From an uncultured Eubacteriales bacterium (GTDB taxonomy: Bacteria; Bacillota; Clostridia; Oscillospirales; Acutalibacteraceae): a stretch of 64,000 bases of DNA. The stretch's first letter is position 1. Every line of letters begins with the position of its first letter. The position numbers and the translations under genes were made by a program. The notes below the pieces were generated by a model. That model had not been told where the DNA came from and made no database searches. It worked only from the letters and a program-made list of their open reading frames with translations. Positions 57,207-64,000 of this stretch are shown one piece after another. The DNA is taken from positions 10,006 to 74,005 of the forward strand of contig CAKUBN010000004.1 in NCBI GenBank assembly GCA_934643185.1. Direction: 5' to 3'.

Positions 57207-57748
57207 CACACGTCACCCTTCACTTCCGCATGGAAACGGCACACGCGGTCGCCGGTCGCCCAGCAGTCCACCTCGATCGCCTGGTACGGCTTGCCGGAAT
57301 AGAGAGACAAAATGCCGGAGATAAAGCCCTCGTCGTAGTTGCACACCGTCTCGCCCAAAATCGGCAGGCCGGAGCAGTCCGCGTCTTCGGAAACGGTCAG
57401 AATGATCTTGCCGCTCGCTTCGTCCACGTCCTCAATGCGCAGCACGCCGATCTTTAAGGTCTCCATTTTATTCTGCAGCTCGCTCACAAAACGGTCAAGC
57501 GGCTGGTCCATATTTAGAAAATGCTTTGCAAAATATTCGCCGGCCTTTTTGCCCGCACTGCGGAAAATATCGATCTGCTCCTCGCGCCCCAAACGGTGGA
57601 TGAGCTCGTCCTTCAGGGAATATTCCAGCATGCGGTAAATGAGCACCGGCAGCTCCGCGCCAAGGTTGCCGCGGCTGTTCGCGTCAAAGTGAAGATAATC
57701 CTCAAACGTGACTTCCTTTTTGTTCTTCATAAAAATATTTTCTGCCAT
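57206..57748 (-). CDS. V4R (4-vinyl reductase-like) domain protein
   Basis: A 180-residue cytoplasmic protein. The C-terminal half (KIGVLRIEDVDEASGKIILTVSEDADCSGLP ... AIEVDCWATGDRVCRFHAEV in parts) matches the V4R domain, a ligand-binding module with conserved cysteines found in XylR/BchJ-type sensors. The N-terminal half is helical. The ATG at 57748 has AAAGGAG upstream. It is co-translated with the GGDEF gene, so it probably senses a hydrophobic ligand or metal and adjusts c-di-GMP output; that is inference. Confidence 0.75.
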   Translation of the reverse strand: MAENIFMKNKKEVTFEDYLHFDANSRGNLGAELPVLIYRMLEYSLKDELIHRLGREEQIDIFRSAGKKAGEYFAKHFLNMDQPLDRFVSELQNKMETLKIGVLRIEDVDEASGKIILTVSEDADCSGLPILGETVCNYDEGFISGILSLYSGKPYQAIEVDCWATGDRVCRFHAEVKGDV

Positions 57749-57807
57749 ATCGCGTACTCCTTTTCGCCGCTGTGTTCCACTTTTGTGATTCAATCTGATT
57801 AAAATCA

Positions 57808-57835
57808 ATTATACCATAGAAAAGAATTTTTTCAA
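57808..57835 (-). promoter_or_regulatory. SigA-type promoter of the V4R-GGDEF operon
   Basis: Minus strand TTGAAA-16 bp-TATAAT, about 60 bp upstream of the V4R start. On the other strand before spoVT there are GCATA and AATACTA elements 17 bp apart, near 57952-57980, loosely like a SigG promoter. Confidence 0.7.
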
Positions 57836-58017
57836 GCAACCCCACCCCTTTCGCATCATCCGCCCAATTTTCTCATCAAAACAAGGTGATTTGATGAGAA
57901 AAACCGGCGCCGGACGCTCCACTGCATATTTTCGCAAAACATTGTAATGTGCATAATCCCCCGCATTTCTCAAATACTACCCATACCGAAACTTTGAAAA
58001 CAAGGGAGATTTGAGAT

Positions 58018-58557
58018 ATGAAAGCAACCGGTATCGTCAGACGTATGGATGACCTTGGGCGGGTGGTGGTGCCGAAAGAGCTGCGCCGCACCATGAAGAT
58101 CAGCGAGGGCACGCCGCTTGAGATTTTCATCGATAAAGACGGCAGCATCATCTTCCGCAAATATTCGCCCGTGGGGGAAATGAACGAAAGCGCCAAAAAT
58201 ATGGCGGAGTGTATCTCGGCGGCGGGCGGCATCGGCACCGCCGTGTGCGACCGCGACCGCATCATCGCAACGGCGGGCATCCCGAAAAAAGATTTGCTGG
58301 ATAAGCCCGTCTCGAAGCAGTTAGACGAGCTGATGCGCCGCAAAAAAGCGTTTGTCTCCTCCGGCGAGGACACCGTTTTGGCGGCGGAAGGCGGGCTGCG
58401 CACCGCAAACGCGGCGTTCCCCATCTCCTGCGCGGGCGATTTGTGCGGCATGTTCCTGCTCATTAAGGATGAAGACGCAAAGCCCGGCGAAACGGCCGAG
58501 CACCTGCGGCTCGGTAAGCTCGCGTCCGATTTTTTGAGTAGGGAAACGGTCGAGTAA
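58018..58557 (+). CDS. spoVT: Stage V sporulation protein T (AbrB/GAF regulator)
   Basis: A 179-residue regulator. The N-terminal AbrB swapped-hairpin DNA-binding domain, MKATGIVRRMDDLGRVVVPK then LRRTMKISEGTPLEIFID, is nearly identical to other SpoVT proteins. The C-terminal GAF-like domain (about 55-175) has LIKDEDAKPGETAEHLRLGKLASDFLSR at its end. In Bacillus, SpoVT acts in the forespore under SigG and tunes late spore genes and germination. GGGAG is 9 nt before the ATG. Together with spoVAE it indicates a sporulation programme. Repeat copy H follows. Confidence 0.93.
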   Translation: MKATGIVRRMDDLGRVVVPKELRRTMKISEGTPLEIFIDKDGSIIFRKYSPVGEMNESAKNMAECISAAGGIGTAVCDRDRIIATAGIPKKDLLDKPVSKQLDELMRRKKAFVSSGEDTVLAAEGGLRTANAAFPISCAGDLCGMFLLIKDEDAKPGETAEHLRLGKLASDFLSRETVE

Positions 58558-58575
58558 CAAAGAATAGAGACAAAC

Positions 58576-58851
58576 AAAGTCTTTAGTCAAGTTTTCTTCG
58601 AGAAAACTTGCGGGTTCTTAGGGCAGCGCCCTGAGTCGCCATTCGCAAATGGCGAAATCTTTTTGCCTAACCAAAAATCAGGACGGGAGCATCAACAGTC
58701 CAGTGGACTGTTGATGCGTGGGAGACCCTATTAGGGGGTCTCCCGAAGGGCGGTCAAAAGACCGCCCTTTTTTATAGCTGCACGGTTCCATCAGTACTAA
58801 GTATCTCTCCCTCAGTCAGCATCGCTGACAGCTCCCTCGTCAGAGAGAGCC
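58576..58851 (+). repeat. Mosaic palindromic element, copy H, with distal tail
   Basis: Order: AAAGTCTTTAGT, hairpin 1 CAAGTTTTC/GAAAACTTG, hairpin 2 TTAGGGC/GCCCTGA, hairpin 3 TCGCCATT-CGCA-AATGGCGA, linker CTTTTTGCCTAACCAAAAAT, hairpin 4 GCATCAACAGTCC/GGACTGTTGATGC, hairpin 5 GGGAGACCC/GGGTCTCCC and hairpin 6 AAGGGCGGTC/GACCGCCCTT then TTTT. The tail has CGGTTCCATCAGTACTAA, then TCTCTCCCTC and a GTCAGC/GCTGAC hairpin ending in GTCAGAGAGA. The rest of the 520-bp gap to the EF-G-like gene is AT-rich leader and promoter. Confidence 0.88.
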
Positions 58852-58998
58852 AATCATATATCCCCAAAATTTCGCCGAAACTTATCCTTTTCAAGAGAAA
58901 ACCGAATGCCCATTGTGAAAAAATTATTTCAAAAGTATACAATGTGCATAAAGCTGAAATATGCAAAATAGAATATCTGTATAAAATGCAATTCATCA

Positions 58999-59027
58999 TT
59001 GCAATATCTGGCAATATGATATATAAT
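58999..59027 (+). promoter_or_regulatory. SigA-type promoter of the EF-G-like gene
   Basis: TTGCAA-17 bp-TATAAT, 55 bp upstream of the ATG; AAGGGGTG is the ribosome binding site. Confidence 0.8.
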
Positions 59028-59082
59028 TAAGGAGCAATCTCAAAATGAAATTGTAAATTATACATATAAGGGGTGTTTTTCC

Positions 59083-61158
59083 ATGAACACATATCCGGCT
59101 AAGAACATCATCAACGTTGCTATGGCAGGCCATTCCGGCGCCGGCAAGACCTCCCTCGCGGAAGCTATGCTTTATCTTGCGGGCGCATCTGATCGTCGCG
59201 GTAAAGTAGGCGAGGGCAACACGGTCTGTGATTCCGACCCGGAGGAGATCCGCCGCAAGACGTCTGTCTCCACGGCCGTGGCACCGTTTGAATGGAAAAA
59301 TAAAAAGATCAATCTGCTGGACACCCCGGGTCTTTTCGACTTCCAGGGCGGTCTGTATGAAGCCGCACGCGCGGCAGAATCCGTTGTCATCGTGCTCGCC
59401 GGCAAGAGCGGCGTTTCCGTCGGTACGGAAAAGGCCTTCGCGGCAGCGGAAAAGCGCGGCCTGTCTAAGATTTTCTTCGTAAACGGCCTGTGCGATGAAG
59501 GTTCCGACTTCTATAAAGTGTTTGAAGATTTGAAATCGAGCTTCGGCCCGTCCGTCTGCCCGATCGTCGTACCGTATTTTGAGGACGGCAAGGCAGATAA
59601 ATATATCAATATGCTGGAATATAAGGCGTACGATTACTCCGGCGGCAAGCCTGTGCAGGTAGATATGCCAAACATGGGCGCCCGTCTTGAGGGTCTGCGT
59701 ACCGCCATTTACGAGGCCGTCGCCGAAACAAGCGACGAGCTGTTCGAGAAATATTTCTCCGGCGAGGAATTCACGCCGGAAGAGGTCATCGTCGGTGTTT
59801 CCCAGGGTGTTAAAAACGGCACCATTTCGCCCGTATTCTGCGGCGACGCCATGCTCATGCGCGGCATGGAGCAGTTTATGGACGGCCTTTGCTGGCTCGC
59901 CCCGAGCGCAGCGGATAAGGGCACGGAGATCGGCGTAGACGTAGACGGCAACCCCGTCGAGATCGCCGTTAAGGAAGACGCCGCCACGGCTGCCATCGTC
60001 TTCAAGACCGTTGCAGATCCGTTCATCGGCAAGCTTTCCTATGTAAAGGTGCTCTCCGGCAAGATCACCACGGAGACCCCGCTCGTCAACATGCGCACCG
60101 GCAACGTGGAGCGCATCGGCAAAACCGTTATGATGTGCGGCAAAAAGCAGGAAGACGTGAAGGCCATCACCGCAGGCGACATCGGCGCTATCCCGAAGCT
60201 TGCCGGCGTCAACACGGGCGACACGCTCTGCGCACCCGCACGCAAGGTCACATTGGACGGCATCGCATACCCCACCCCGGAAATGCGCATGGCCATTGTT
60301 CCGAAGAATAAGGGCGACGAAGATAAGGTCGCGCAGAGCGTCATGCGTCTTGCGGAAGAAGACCCGACGATTCGTTTTGAAAATAACGCAGAAACCAAAG
60401 AAATGGTCATCAGCGGCATGGGCGAGCAGCACCTCGATGTCATCGTCTCCAAGCTGAAGACGAAGTTCGGCGTGGACGTCACGCTGCGCAGCCCGCGCGT
60501 CCCGTACCGCGAGACGATCCGCAAGACCGTTTCCGTACAGGGCAGACACAAGAAGCAGACCGGCGGCCACGGCCAGTTCGGCGACGTGTGGATCGAGTTC
60601 TCCCCCTGCGATTCCGAGGGTCTCGAGTTCGCAGAGCGCGTCGTTGGCGGCGCAGTGCCGAAGGGCTTCTTCCCCGCCGTTGAAAAAGGCCTGCGCGAGT
60701 GCATCGCAAAGGGCCCCCTCGCCGGTTACCCGGTCGTCGGCCTCAAGGCCACGCTGTACGACGGCTCCTATCACCCCGTAGATTCCAGCGAAATGGCGTT
60801 TAAGACCGCCGCTTCCATCGCTTATAAAAACGGCATGCCGCAGGCAAATCCCGTCCTGCTCGAGCCCATCGGCACGCTGAAGGCCACTGTGCCGGATGCC
60901 AACATGGGCGACATCATGGGCGAAGTCAACAAGCGCCGCGGCCGCGTGCTGGGCATGTCCCCGGCAGAGACCGCCGGCTACCAGACCGTAGAGGCCGAAG
61001 TGCCGATGGCCGAAATGTACGACTTCAGCACCTATGTGCGTCAGGTCACGCAGGGCAGAGGCAGCTTCACGTTCGATTTCGTGCGCTACGAGGAAGCCCC
61101 GCAGAACGTCGCGCAGAAGGTCATCGAGGCCGCAAAAGCCAACGGCGAAGTGGAGTGA
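59083..61158 (+). CDS. Elongation factor G-like protein (EF-G2 type)
   Basis: A 691-residue translational GTPase homologue with the five-domain EF-G layout. G1 is MAGHSGAGKTSLAEAML (P-loop), G3 is LLDTPGLFDFQGG, and domain II, III, IV (RHKKQTGGHGQFGDVWIEF) and V (PAETAGYQTVEAEVPMAEM) are in order. The G4 motif NKxD, which gives guanine specificity, is replaced by VNGLCDEGSDF. This is the EF-G2/EF-G-like group often found in Clostridia in addition to true fusA; the exact role in translation is unsettled. Strong promoter and SD; codon use looks like a well-expressed gene. Confidence 0.88.
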   Translation: MNTYPAKNIINVAMAGHSGAGKTSLAEAMLYLAGASDRRGKVGEGNTVCDSDPEEIRRKTSVSTAVAPFEWKNKKINLLDTPGLFDFQGGLYEAARAAESVVIVLAGKSGVSVGTEKAFAAAEKRGLSKIFFVNGLCDEGSDFYKVFEDLKSSFGPSVCPIVVPYFEDGKADKYINMLEYKAYDYSGGKPVQVDMPNMGARLEGLRTAIYEAVAETSDELFEKYFSGEEFTPEEVIVGVSQGVKNGTISPVFCGDAMLMRGMEQFMDGLCWLAPSAADKGTEIGVDVDGNPVEIAVKEDAATAAIVFKTVADPFIGKLSYVKVLSGKITTETPLVNMRTGNVERIGKTVMMCGKKQEDVKAITAGDIGAIPKLAGVNTGDTLCAPARKVTLDGIAYPTPEMRMAIVPKNKGDEDKVAQSVMRLAEEDPTIRFENNAETKEMVISGMGEQHLDVIVSKLKTKFGVDVTLRSPRVPYRETIRKTVSVQGRHKKQTGGHGQFGDVWIEFSPCDSEGLEFAERVVGGAVPKGFFPAVEKGLRECIAKGPLAGYPVVGLKATLYDGSYHPVDSSEMAFKTAASIAYKNGMPQANPVLLEPIGTLKATVPDANMGDIMGEVNKRRGRVLGMSPAETAGYQTVEAEVPMAEMYDFSTYVRQVTQGRGSFTFDFVRYEEAPQNVAQKVIEAAKANGEVE

Positions 61159-61210
61159 TCTCCCTAAAATCAGACTTCTTCAACATCCTTCTTTTTTCAT
61201 TTTATCATCA

Positions 61211-61252
61211 ACAGAAAAGGGACTTTGCGCAAAGCAGAGCCCCTTTTCTGTT
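61211..61252 (+). terminator. Intrinsic terminator of the EF-G-like gene
   Basis: ACAGAAAAGGG / CCCTTTTCTGT stem; an inner CTTTGCGCAAAG palindrome strengthens it. Confidence 0.75.
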
Positions 61253-61273
61253 GCCCGCTCTACTTTCCGTAGG

Positions 61274-61302
61274 TTGTGCTCCGCGCTGTTTGCAGGTATA
61301 CT
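61274..61302 (+). promoter_or_regulatory. SigA-type promoter of the XRE-desulfoferrodoxin gene
   Basis: TTGTGC-17 bp-TATACT, 31 bp upstream of the ATG. Confidence 0.75.
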
Positions 61303-61332
61303 GAAAGCATCACAGAAAAAGGAGAATTTCAC

Positions 61333-61917
61333 ATGGACCCGTACATCACAGGCAAAACCATCCGCGCCCTGCGCGAAAAAAGCGGCATCACGCAGGCCGC
61401 GCTCGCCGAAAAGCTCAGCGTCAGCGACAAAGCCGTCTCCAAGTGGGAGACCGGCAAGGGCTACCCGGACATCACGCTGTTAGACCCGCTCGCAAAGGCG
61501 TTCGGCGTTTCAGCGGCAGAGCTGCTTTCCGGCACGACCGTAACAAATACGAACCGTGCCGCCAACATGCTGCGCACCCAGTTCTACGTCTGCCCCATCT
61601 GCGGCAATGTGATCCACAGCGTGGGCCCGGCGGTCATCACCTGCCACGGCATCACGCTGCCGCCGCTTTCCGCCGAAGAGCCGGATGACCGCCACGCCGT
61701 CACCGTAGAGCCCGTAGAGGACGAATACTTCGTTTCCGTCGCGCACGAAATGACGCGCGAGCACCACATTTCGTTTTTGGCCGCCGTTTCACCGGACCGC
61801 GTGCAGCTTGTAAAGCTCTACCCGGAGGGCAGCGCAGAAGCGCGCTTTAAGCGAAACTGCGTCAAGCGCCTTTATTACTATTGCTCCCGCGACGGCCTGT
61901 TTGCCGTAAAGCCGTAA
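61333..61917 (+). CDS. XRE regulator fused to a desulfoferrodoxin-like (superoxide reductase-like) domain
   Basis: A 194-residue two-part protein. Residues 8-62 are a Cro/C1 helix-turn-helix (IRALREKSGITQAALAEKL, then SDKAVSKWETGKGYPD). Residues 83-194 resemble the metal domains of desulfoferrodoxin: FYVCPICGNVIHSVG and VITCHGITLPPL (Cys87, Cys90, Cys104 and nearby His, like an FeS4/rubredoxin-type knot), then VSVAHEMTREHHISFLAAV, similar to the His-rich superoxide reductase iron site. It could be a redox or metal-sensing repressor. AAAGGAGAA precedes the ATG. It is single-gene with promoter and terminator. Confidence 0.82.
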   Translation: MDPYITGKTIRALREKSGITQAALAEKLSVSDKAVSKWETGKGYPDITLLDPLAKAFGVSAAELLSGTTVTNTNRAANMLRTQFYVCPICGNVIHSVGPAVITCHGITLPPLSAEEPDDRHAVTVEPVEDEYFVSVAHEMTREHHISFLAAVSPDRVQLVKLYPEGSAEARFKRNCVKRLYYYCSRDGLFAVKP

Positions 61918-61922
61918 AAAAT

Positions 61923-61962
61923 GCCAAGCTCCAAACAAAATGGAAGCTTGGCGTTTTTATTT
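61923..61962 (+). terminator. Intrinsic terminator of the XRE fusion gene
   Basis: GCCAAGCT / AGCTTGGC stem with a 14-nt loop followed by GTTTTTATTTTT. Confidence 0.85.
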
Positions 61963-61969
61963 TTAAGTT

Positions 61970-63268
61970 TCAGTCTTCCACGGTCGCTTCCAGGTTGTTC
62001 ATCACAAGGCCGGTGATGAGCTTCGGGTAGAAGTAGGTGGATTTCTGCGGCATTTTTTCGCCCGCAGCCGCCACCGCGCCGATCTCTTCCACACGCGTGG
62101 GGTTCAAAATGAACGCGCACTGCATCTCGCCGCTTTCCACGCTTAAAATCGCCTCATTGAGGTCGCGCGTGTACGTCAAATTCTTCTGGTTCGCCATATT
62201 TTCGCGGTCGATGCCGAGGGCGCGCTCCAAAATGAGCGTGTGCAGCACGCTCACGTCCAGCCCGCGCGAGGCTTCGCTCTTTTCGGGCATAAAGCGCTCC
62301 ATCACCGCTGCATCCTTTAATGTCAGCAGCACGTATTTTGTCTCGCCGTCCTTATAGACGAACGTAAACGCCTTCTCGCCCGCGTCGTAGGCCTTCTGCA
62401 TACGCGGCTCCACGTCCGCTTTGCCCTCGAGCGTCTCCAAAGTGAAGTATTCCTCGCAGCTTTCCAGCACCTTTTCGGCGGAAAAGCCCTCCACGCCGCG
62501 CACAAGGCGGTGCGTCGGGAACACCACAAGGCCCGGGTGCGCCATATCGACGAGCGTCATCATCACAAACTCGCTGCCCGGCGCCCAAACGGCGTTTTCG
62601 CGGCAGTAGTCGCGGTAATGGATCGCTGTTTCGTAGCGGTGGTGTCCGTCTGCAATGTACAGCTTGCGCGGCGCAAAATCCGCACGGAACGATTCGATCG
62701 CGCGCTTGTCGTTCACGATCCACAAACGGTGCGTGACAAGGCCGTCCGAAAACTCACAGCACGGCGTGTCGGAAGAAAGCCGGTCGATGCGCTTTTGCGT
62801 CTCGCCCTTTTCATCCTGATACAACGAATAAATGGAGCTGAAATTGCAGTTTGTGGCCTTCATCAGCTCAAAACGGTTCTTTTTCGCCTTAGAGAGCGTC
62901 TCTTCGTGCGGCAGCACAACACCCGCGGAAAAATCCTCCACGCGCACAAGGCACACAATGCCTTTCAGACTGCGCACTTCGCCATGGTCCACGCCGGTCT
63001 TAAACTCTTCCTCGTAGATATAAATGCCCGCGTCCTTGTCACAGCGCAGGGTGTTGTCCGCGAGCCATGCACGCAGCGTTTCGCCCGCCGTTTTGTACGG
63101 CTCCTCGCCGCGCGGCAGCTCCAAACGGATGACATTGTGTGGATTTCTCTCCAAAAACGCCGTGCGCTCCGCCTCGCTGATGATGTCATACGGCGGGCAG
63201 GTCAGCTCTTTCGCGTCCCCCGCCGCTTTCGTGTACCGCATCGCATGAAATGCCCGAATCTCTGCCAT
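61970..63268 (-). CDS. DUF1015 family protein
   Basis: A 432-residue protein of the DUF1015 (HTH-domain-like SpoOJ/ParA/ParB-associated) family. It starts with the usual core MAEIRAFHAMRYTKAAGDA and TCPPYDIISEAE, and carries the central IADGHHRYETAIHYRD motif; conserved His and Asp residues suggest an enzyme active site. Members are widespread in Clostridia, frequently beside D-3-phosphoglycerate dehydrogenase genes, but no function is established. The gene stands alone here. A strong promoter lies at 63301-63329. Confidence 0.9.
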   Translation of the reverse strand: MAEIRAFHAMRYTKAAGDAKELTCPPYDIISEAERTAFLERNPHNVIRLELPRGEEPYKTAGETLRAWLADNTLRCDKDAGIYIYEEEFKTGVDHGEVRSLKGIVCLVRVEDFSAGVVLPHEETLSKAKKNRFELMKATNCNFSSIYSLYQDEKGETQKRIDRLSSDTPCCEFSDGLVTHRLWIVNDKRAIESFRADFAPRKLYIADGHHRYETAIHYRDYCRENAVWAPGSEFVMMTLVDMAHPGLVVFPTHRLVRGVEGFSAEKVLESCEEYFTLETLEGKADVEPRMQKAYDAGEKAFTFVYKDGETKYVLLTLKDAAVMERFMPEKSEASRGLDVSVLHTLILERALGIDRENMANQKNLTYTRDLNEAILSVESGEMQCAFILNPTRVEEIGAVAAAGEKMPQKSTYFYPKLITGLVMNNLEATVED

Positions 63269-63300
63269 GGTGTTGCCTCCTCATCGCATTGCTTTTTCTC

Positions 63301-63329
63301 ATTATAACGGCAAAGCGCCCCTGCGTCAA
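63301..63329 (-). promoter_or_regulatory. SigA-type promoter of the DUF1015 gene
   Basis: Minus strand TTGACG-17 bp-TATAAT, about 35 bp upstream of the start codon; GAGGAGG is the ribosome site. Confidence 0.8.
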
Positions 63330-63394
63330 GGGAAAAGAACGGCGAAATCACTTATCGTAATCGCAGAAATATTTCATTTCCTACTAATAGAGAA

Positions 63395-63440
63395 AATCCC
63401 GCAAAAGTTTCCCTAAAGAGGGAAACCTTGCAGGATTGTT
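63395..63440. other. Long hairpin left of the GTGAAAT array
   Basis: AATCC-GCAA ... TTGCAGGATT outer arms and a GTTTCCC-TAAAGA-GGGAAAC inner stem. It is followed by TGTTT on the plus strand and may act as a terminator or as a boundary of the array. Confidence 0.55.
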
Positions 63441-63470
63441 TACAGATTGTTCATATTCAGGCACACTTTA

Positions 63471-63893
63471 GTGAAATATTCGGCGTTGCCGAATGTGAAA
63501 TAATGCGTCGCAGCGCATTTATGCCTTTCTAAGAAATTCAGTAAAGAACGGTTTTGGTGAAATATTTTGCTGACGCAAAATGTGAAATAACGCTTACGCG
63601 TTGTGAAATTTGATGCTACGCATCATAGTGAAAAACAACTTGCAGTTGTTATGAAATCCGCCCTTAACGTGCGCAGCGCATCCTCTGTCTTTCAAGTAAA
63701 TTCAGTAAATGAGGGTTTTTAGTGAAATATTCGGCTTTGCCGAATGTGAAATAAGTGCTAACGCACTTGTGAAATTTTCTGCTTACGCAGAAAGTGAAAT
63801 GAAATCCACCCACCGCCGCAGCGATTTCACACGCCGCAGGCGTATTTCACATTGCGAAGCAATATTTCACCCACCCGTAAGGGTGGATTTCAC
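63471..63893. repeat. Array of short palindromes separated by GTGAAAT / ATTTCAC
   Basis: Nine or more 13-18-bp palindromes, each flanked by the 7-mer GTGAAAT: ATTCGGC-GTT-GCCGAAT, AATGCG/CGCATT, ATTTTGC-TGAC-GCAAAAT, AACGC-TTAC-GCGTT, TGATGC-TAC-GCATCA, AACAACT-TGC-AGTTGTT, then again ATTCGGC-TTT-GCCGAAT, AAGTGC-TAAC-GCACTT, TTTCTGC-TTAC-GCAGAAA. Beyond 63820 the separator switches to the other strand (ATTTCAC) around ACGCC/GGCGT, ATTGC/GCAAT and CCACCC/GGGTGG. GAAATCCACCC (63801) pairs with GGGTGGATTTC (63882), closing a larger fold. A TAAATTCAGTAAA-containing block occurs twice. Confidence 0.85.
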
Positions 63894-63898
63894 TGAAA

Positions 63899-63926
63899 AA
63901 AGGACTTTGCACAGCAAAGTCCTTTT
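63899..63926 (+). terminator. Intrinsic terminator right of the array
   Basis: AAAGGACTTTGC-ACA-GCAAAGTCCTTTT, a 12-bp stem with its own T run; A and T runs on both ends allow both directions. Confidence 0.75.
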
Positions 63927-63936
63927 CAGACTGTCG

Positions 63937-63983
63937 AAAAAGTCCAGCCTATGCTGGGCTTTTTCCATTATCTATGCTATAAT
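63937..63983 (+). promoter_or_regulatory. Hairpin and extended -10 element at the right edge
   Basis: AAAAAGTCCAGC / GCTGGGCTTTTT hairpin (63937-63964), then TGCTATAAT (63975-63983), an extended -10. A gene probably starts near or beyond the window end; an ATG at 63988 is the first candidate but too little is visible. Confidence 0.4.
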
Positions 63984-64000
63984 AATCATGGGTGATGAAA

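Noticed and set aside
63471..63893. CRISPR-like look of the GTGAAAT array
   Set aside because: The repeated unit is only 7 bp, the intervening sequences are themselves palindromes of 13-18 bp, and no cas gene is present.

Overview
The window looks like one contiguous piece of chromosome from a spore-forming, anaerobic, moderately GC-rich Firmicute, most likely class Clostridia (Oscillospirales/Ruminococcaceae-like). Supporting evidence: spoVT and spoVAE; D- and L-lactate dehydrogenase side by side; a FabT/FabK-type fatty acid operon; a darA-holB-ricT cluster; a TPP riboswitch-thiC unit; strong TTGACA-17-TATAAT promoters; AGGAGG-like ribosome binding sites. There are no rRNA or tRNA genes, no insertion sequences, no phage genes and no CRISPR array. 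No genus can be named from the sequence alone.

Layout. 0-10 kb: truncated XRE regulator, MATE exporter, patatin, trmB, DUF4430 protein plus ECF S component, 2H phosphoesterase, FliB-like protein, LacI regulator, small membrane protein, TIM-barrel isomerase, aldo-keto reductase. 10-13.4 kb: a manganese (yybP-ykoY) riboswitch controlling an orphan sodium-pump decarboxylase beta subunit and a 42-residue gamma-like peptide, then an ArsC/Spx protein, a low-GC HTH gene and spoVAE. 13.4-21 kb: ldhA, rhodanese, ldh, MBL hydrolase, rpsT, DUF4190, DUF1836-hflK-hflC. 21-30.7 kb: TPP riboswitch-thiC, ClC, degV, two TM2 proteins, GH127, a membrane protein, rsmI and a TrmN6-like methylase. 31-39.8 kb: 2[4Fe-4S] ferredoxin, ricT-holB-darA, AGCS symporter-amidase-polysaccharide deacetylase, methyltransferase, alpha/beta hydrolase, hemolysin III. 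40-44 kb: a structured leader and a heterodimeric ABC exporter pair. 44.3-54.3 kb: the complete type II fatty acid operon fabT / fabH-K-D-G-F-accB-fabZ-accC-accD-accA, without acpP. 54.5-63.3 kb: M23 peptidase, V4R-GGDEF pair, spoVT, EF-G-like GTPase, XRE-desulfoferrodoxin fusion, DUF1015 protein. 63.4-63.9 kb: a dense array of GTGAAAT-separated palindromes.

The most striking feature is a family of about 200-bp intergenic elements (eight full copies plus two remnants). Each is a string of six short hairpins in fixed order. The loops and linkers are conserved, but the stems differ between copies with matching changes on both arms. This compensatory pattern means base pairing is being maintained. 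Other candidates for undescribed biology are the Mn-riboswitch-controlled orphan decarboxylase subunits, the pseudoknotted leader with two terminators before the ABC exporter, a three-way-junction leader inside the fab operon, and the GTGAAAT palindrome array at the right edge.
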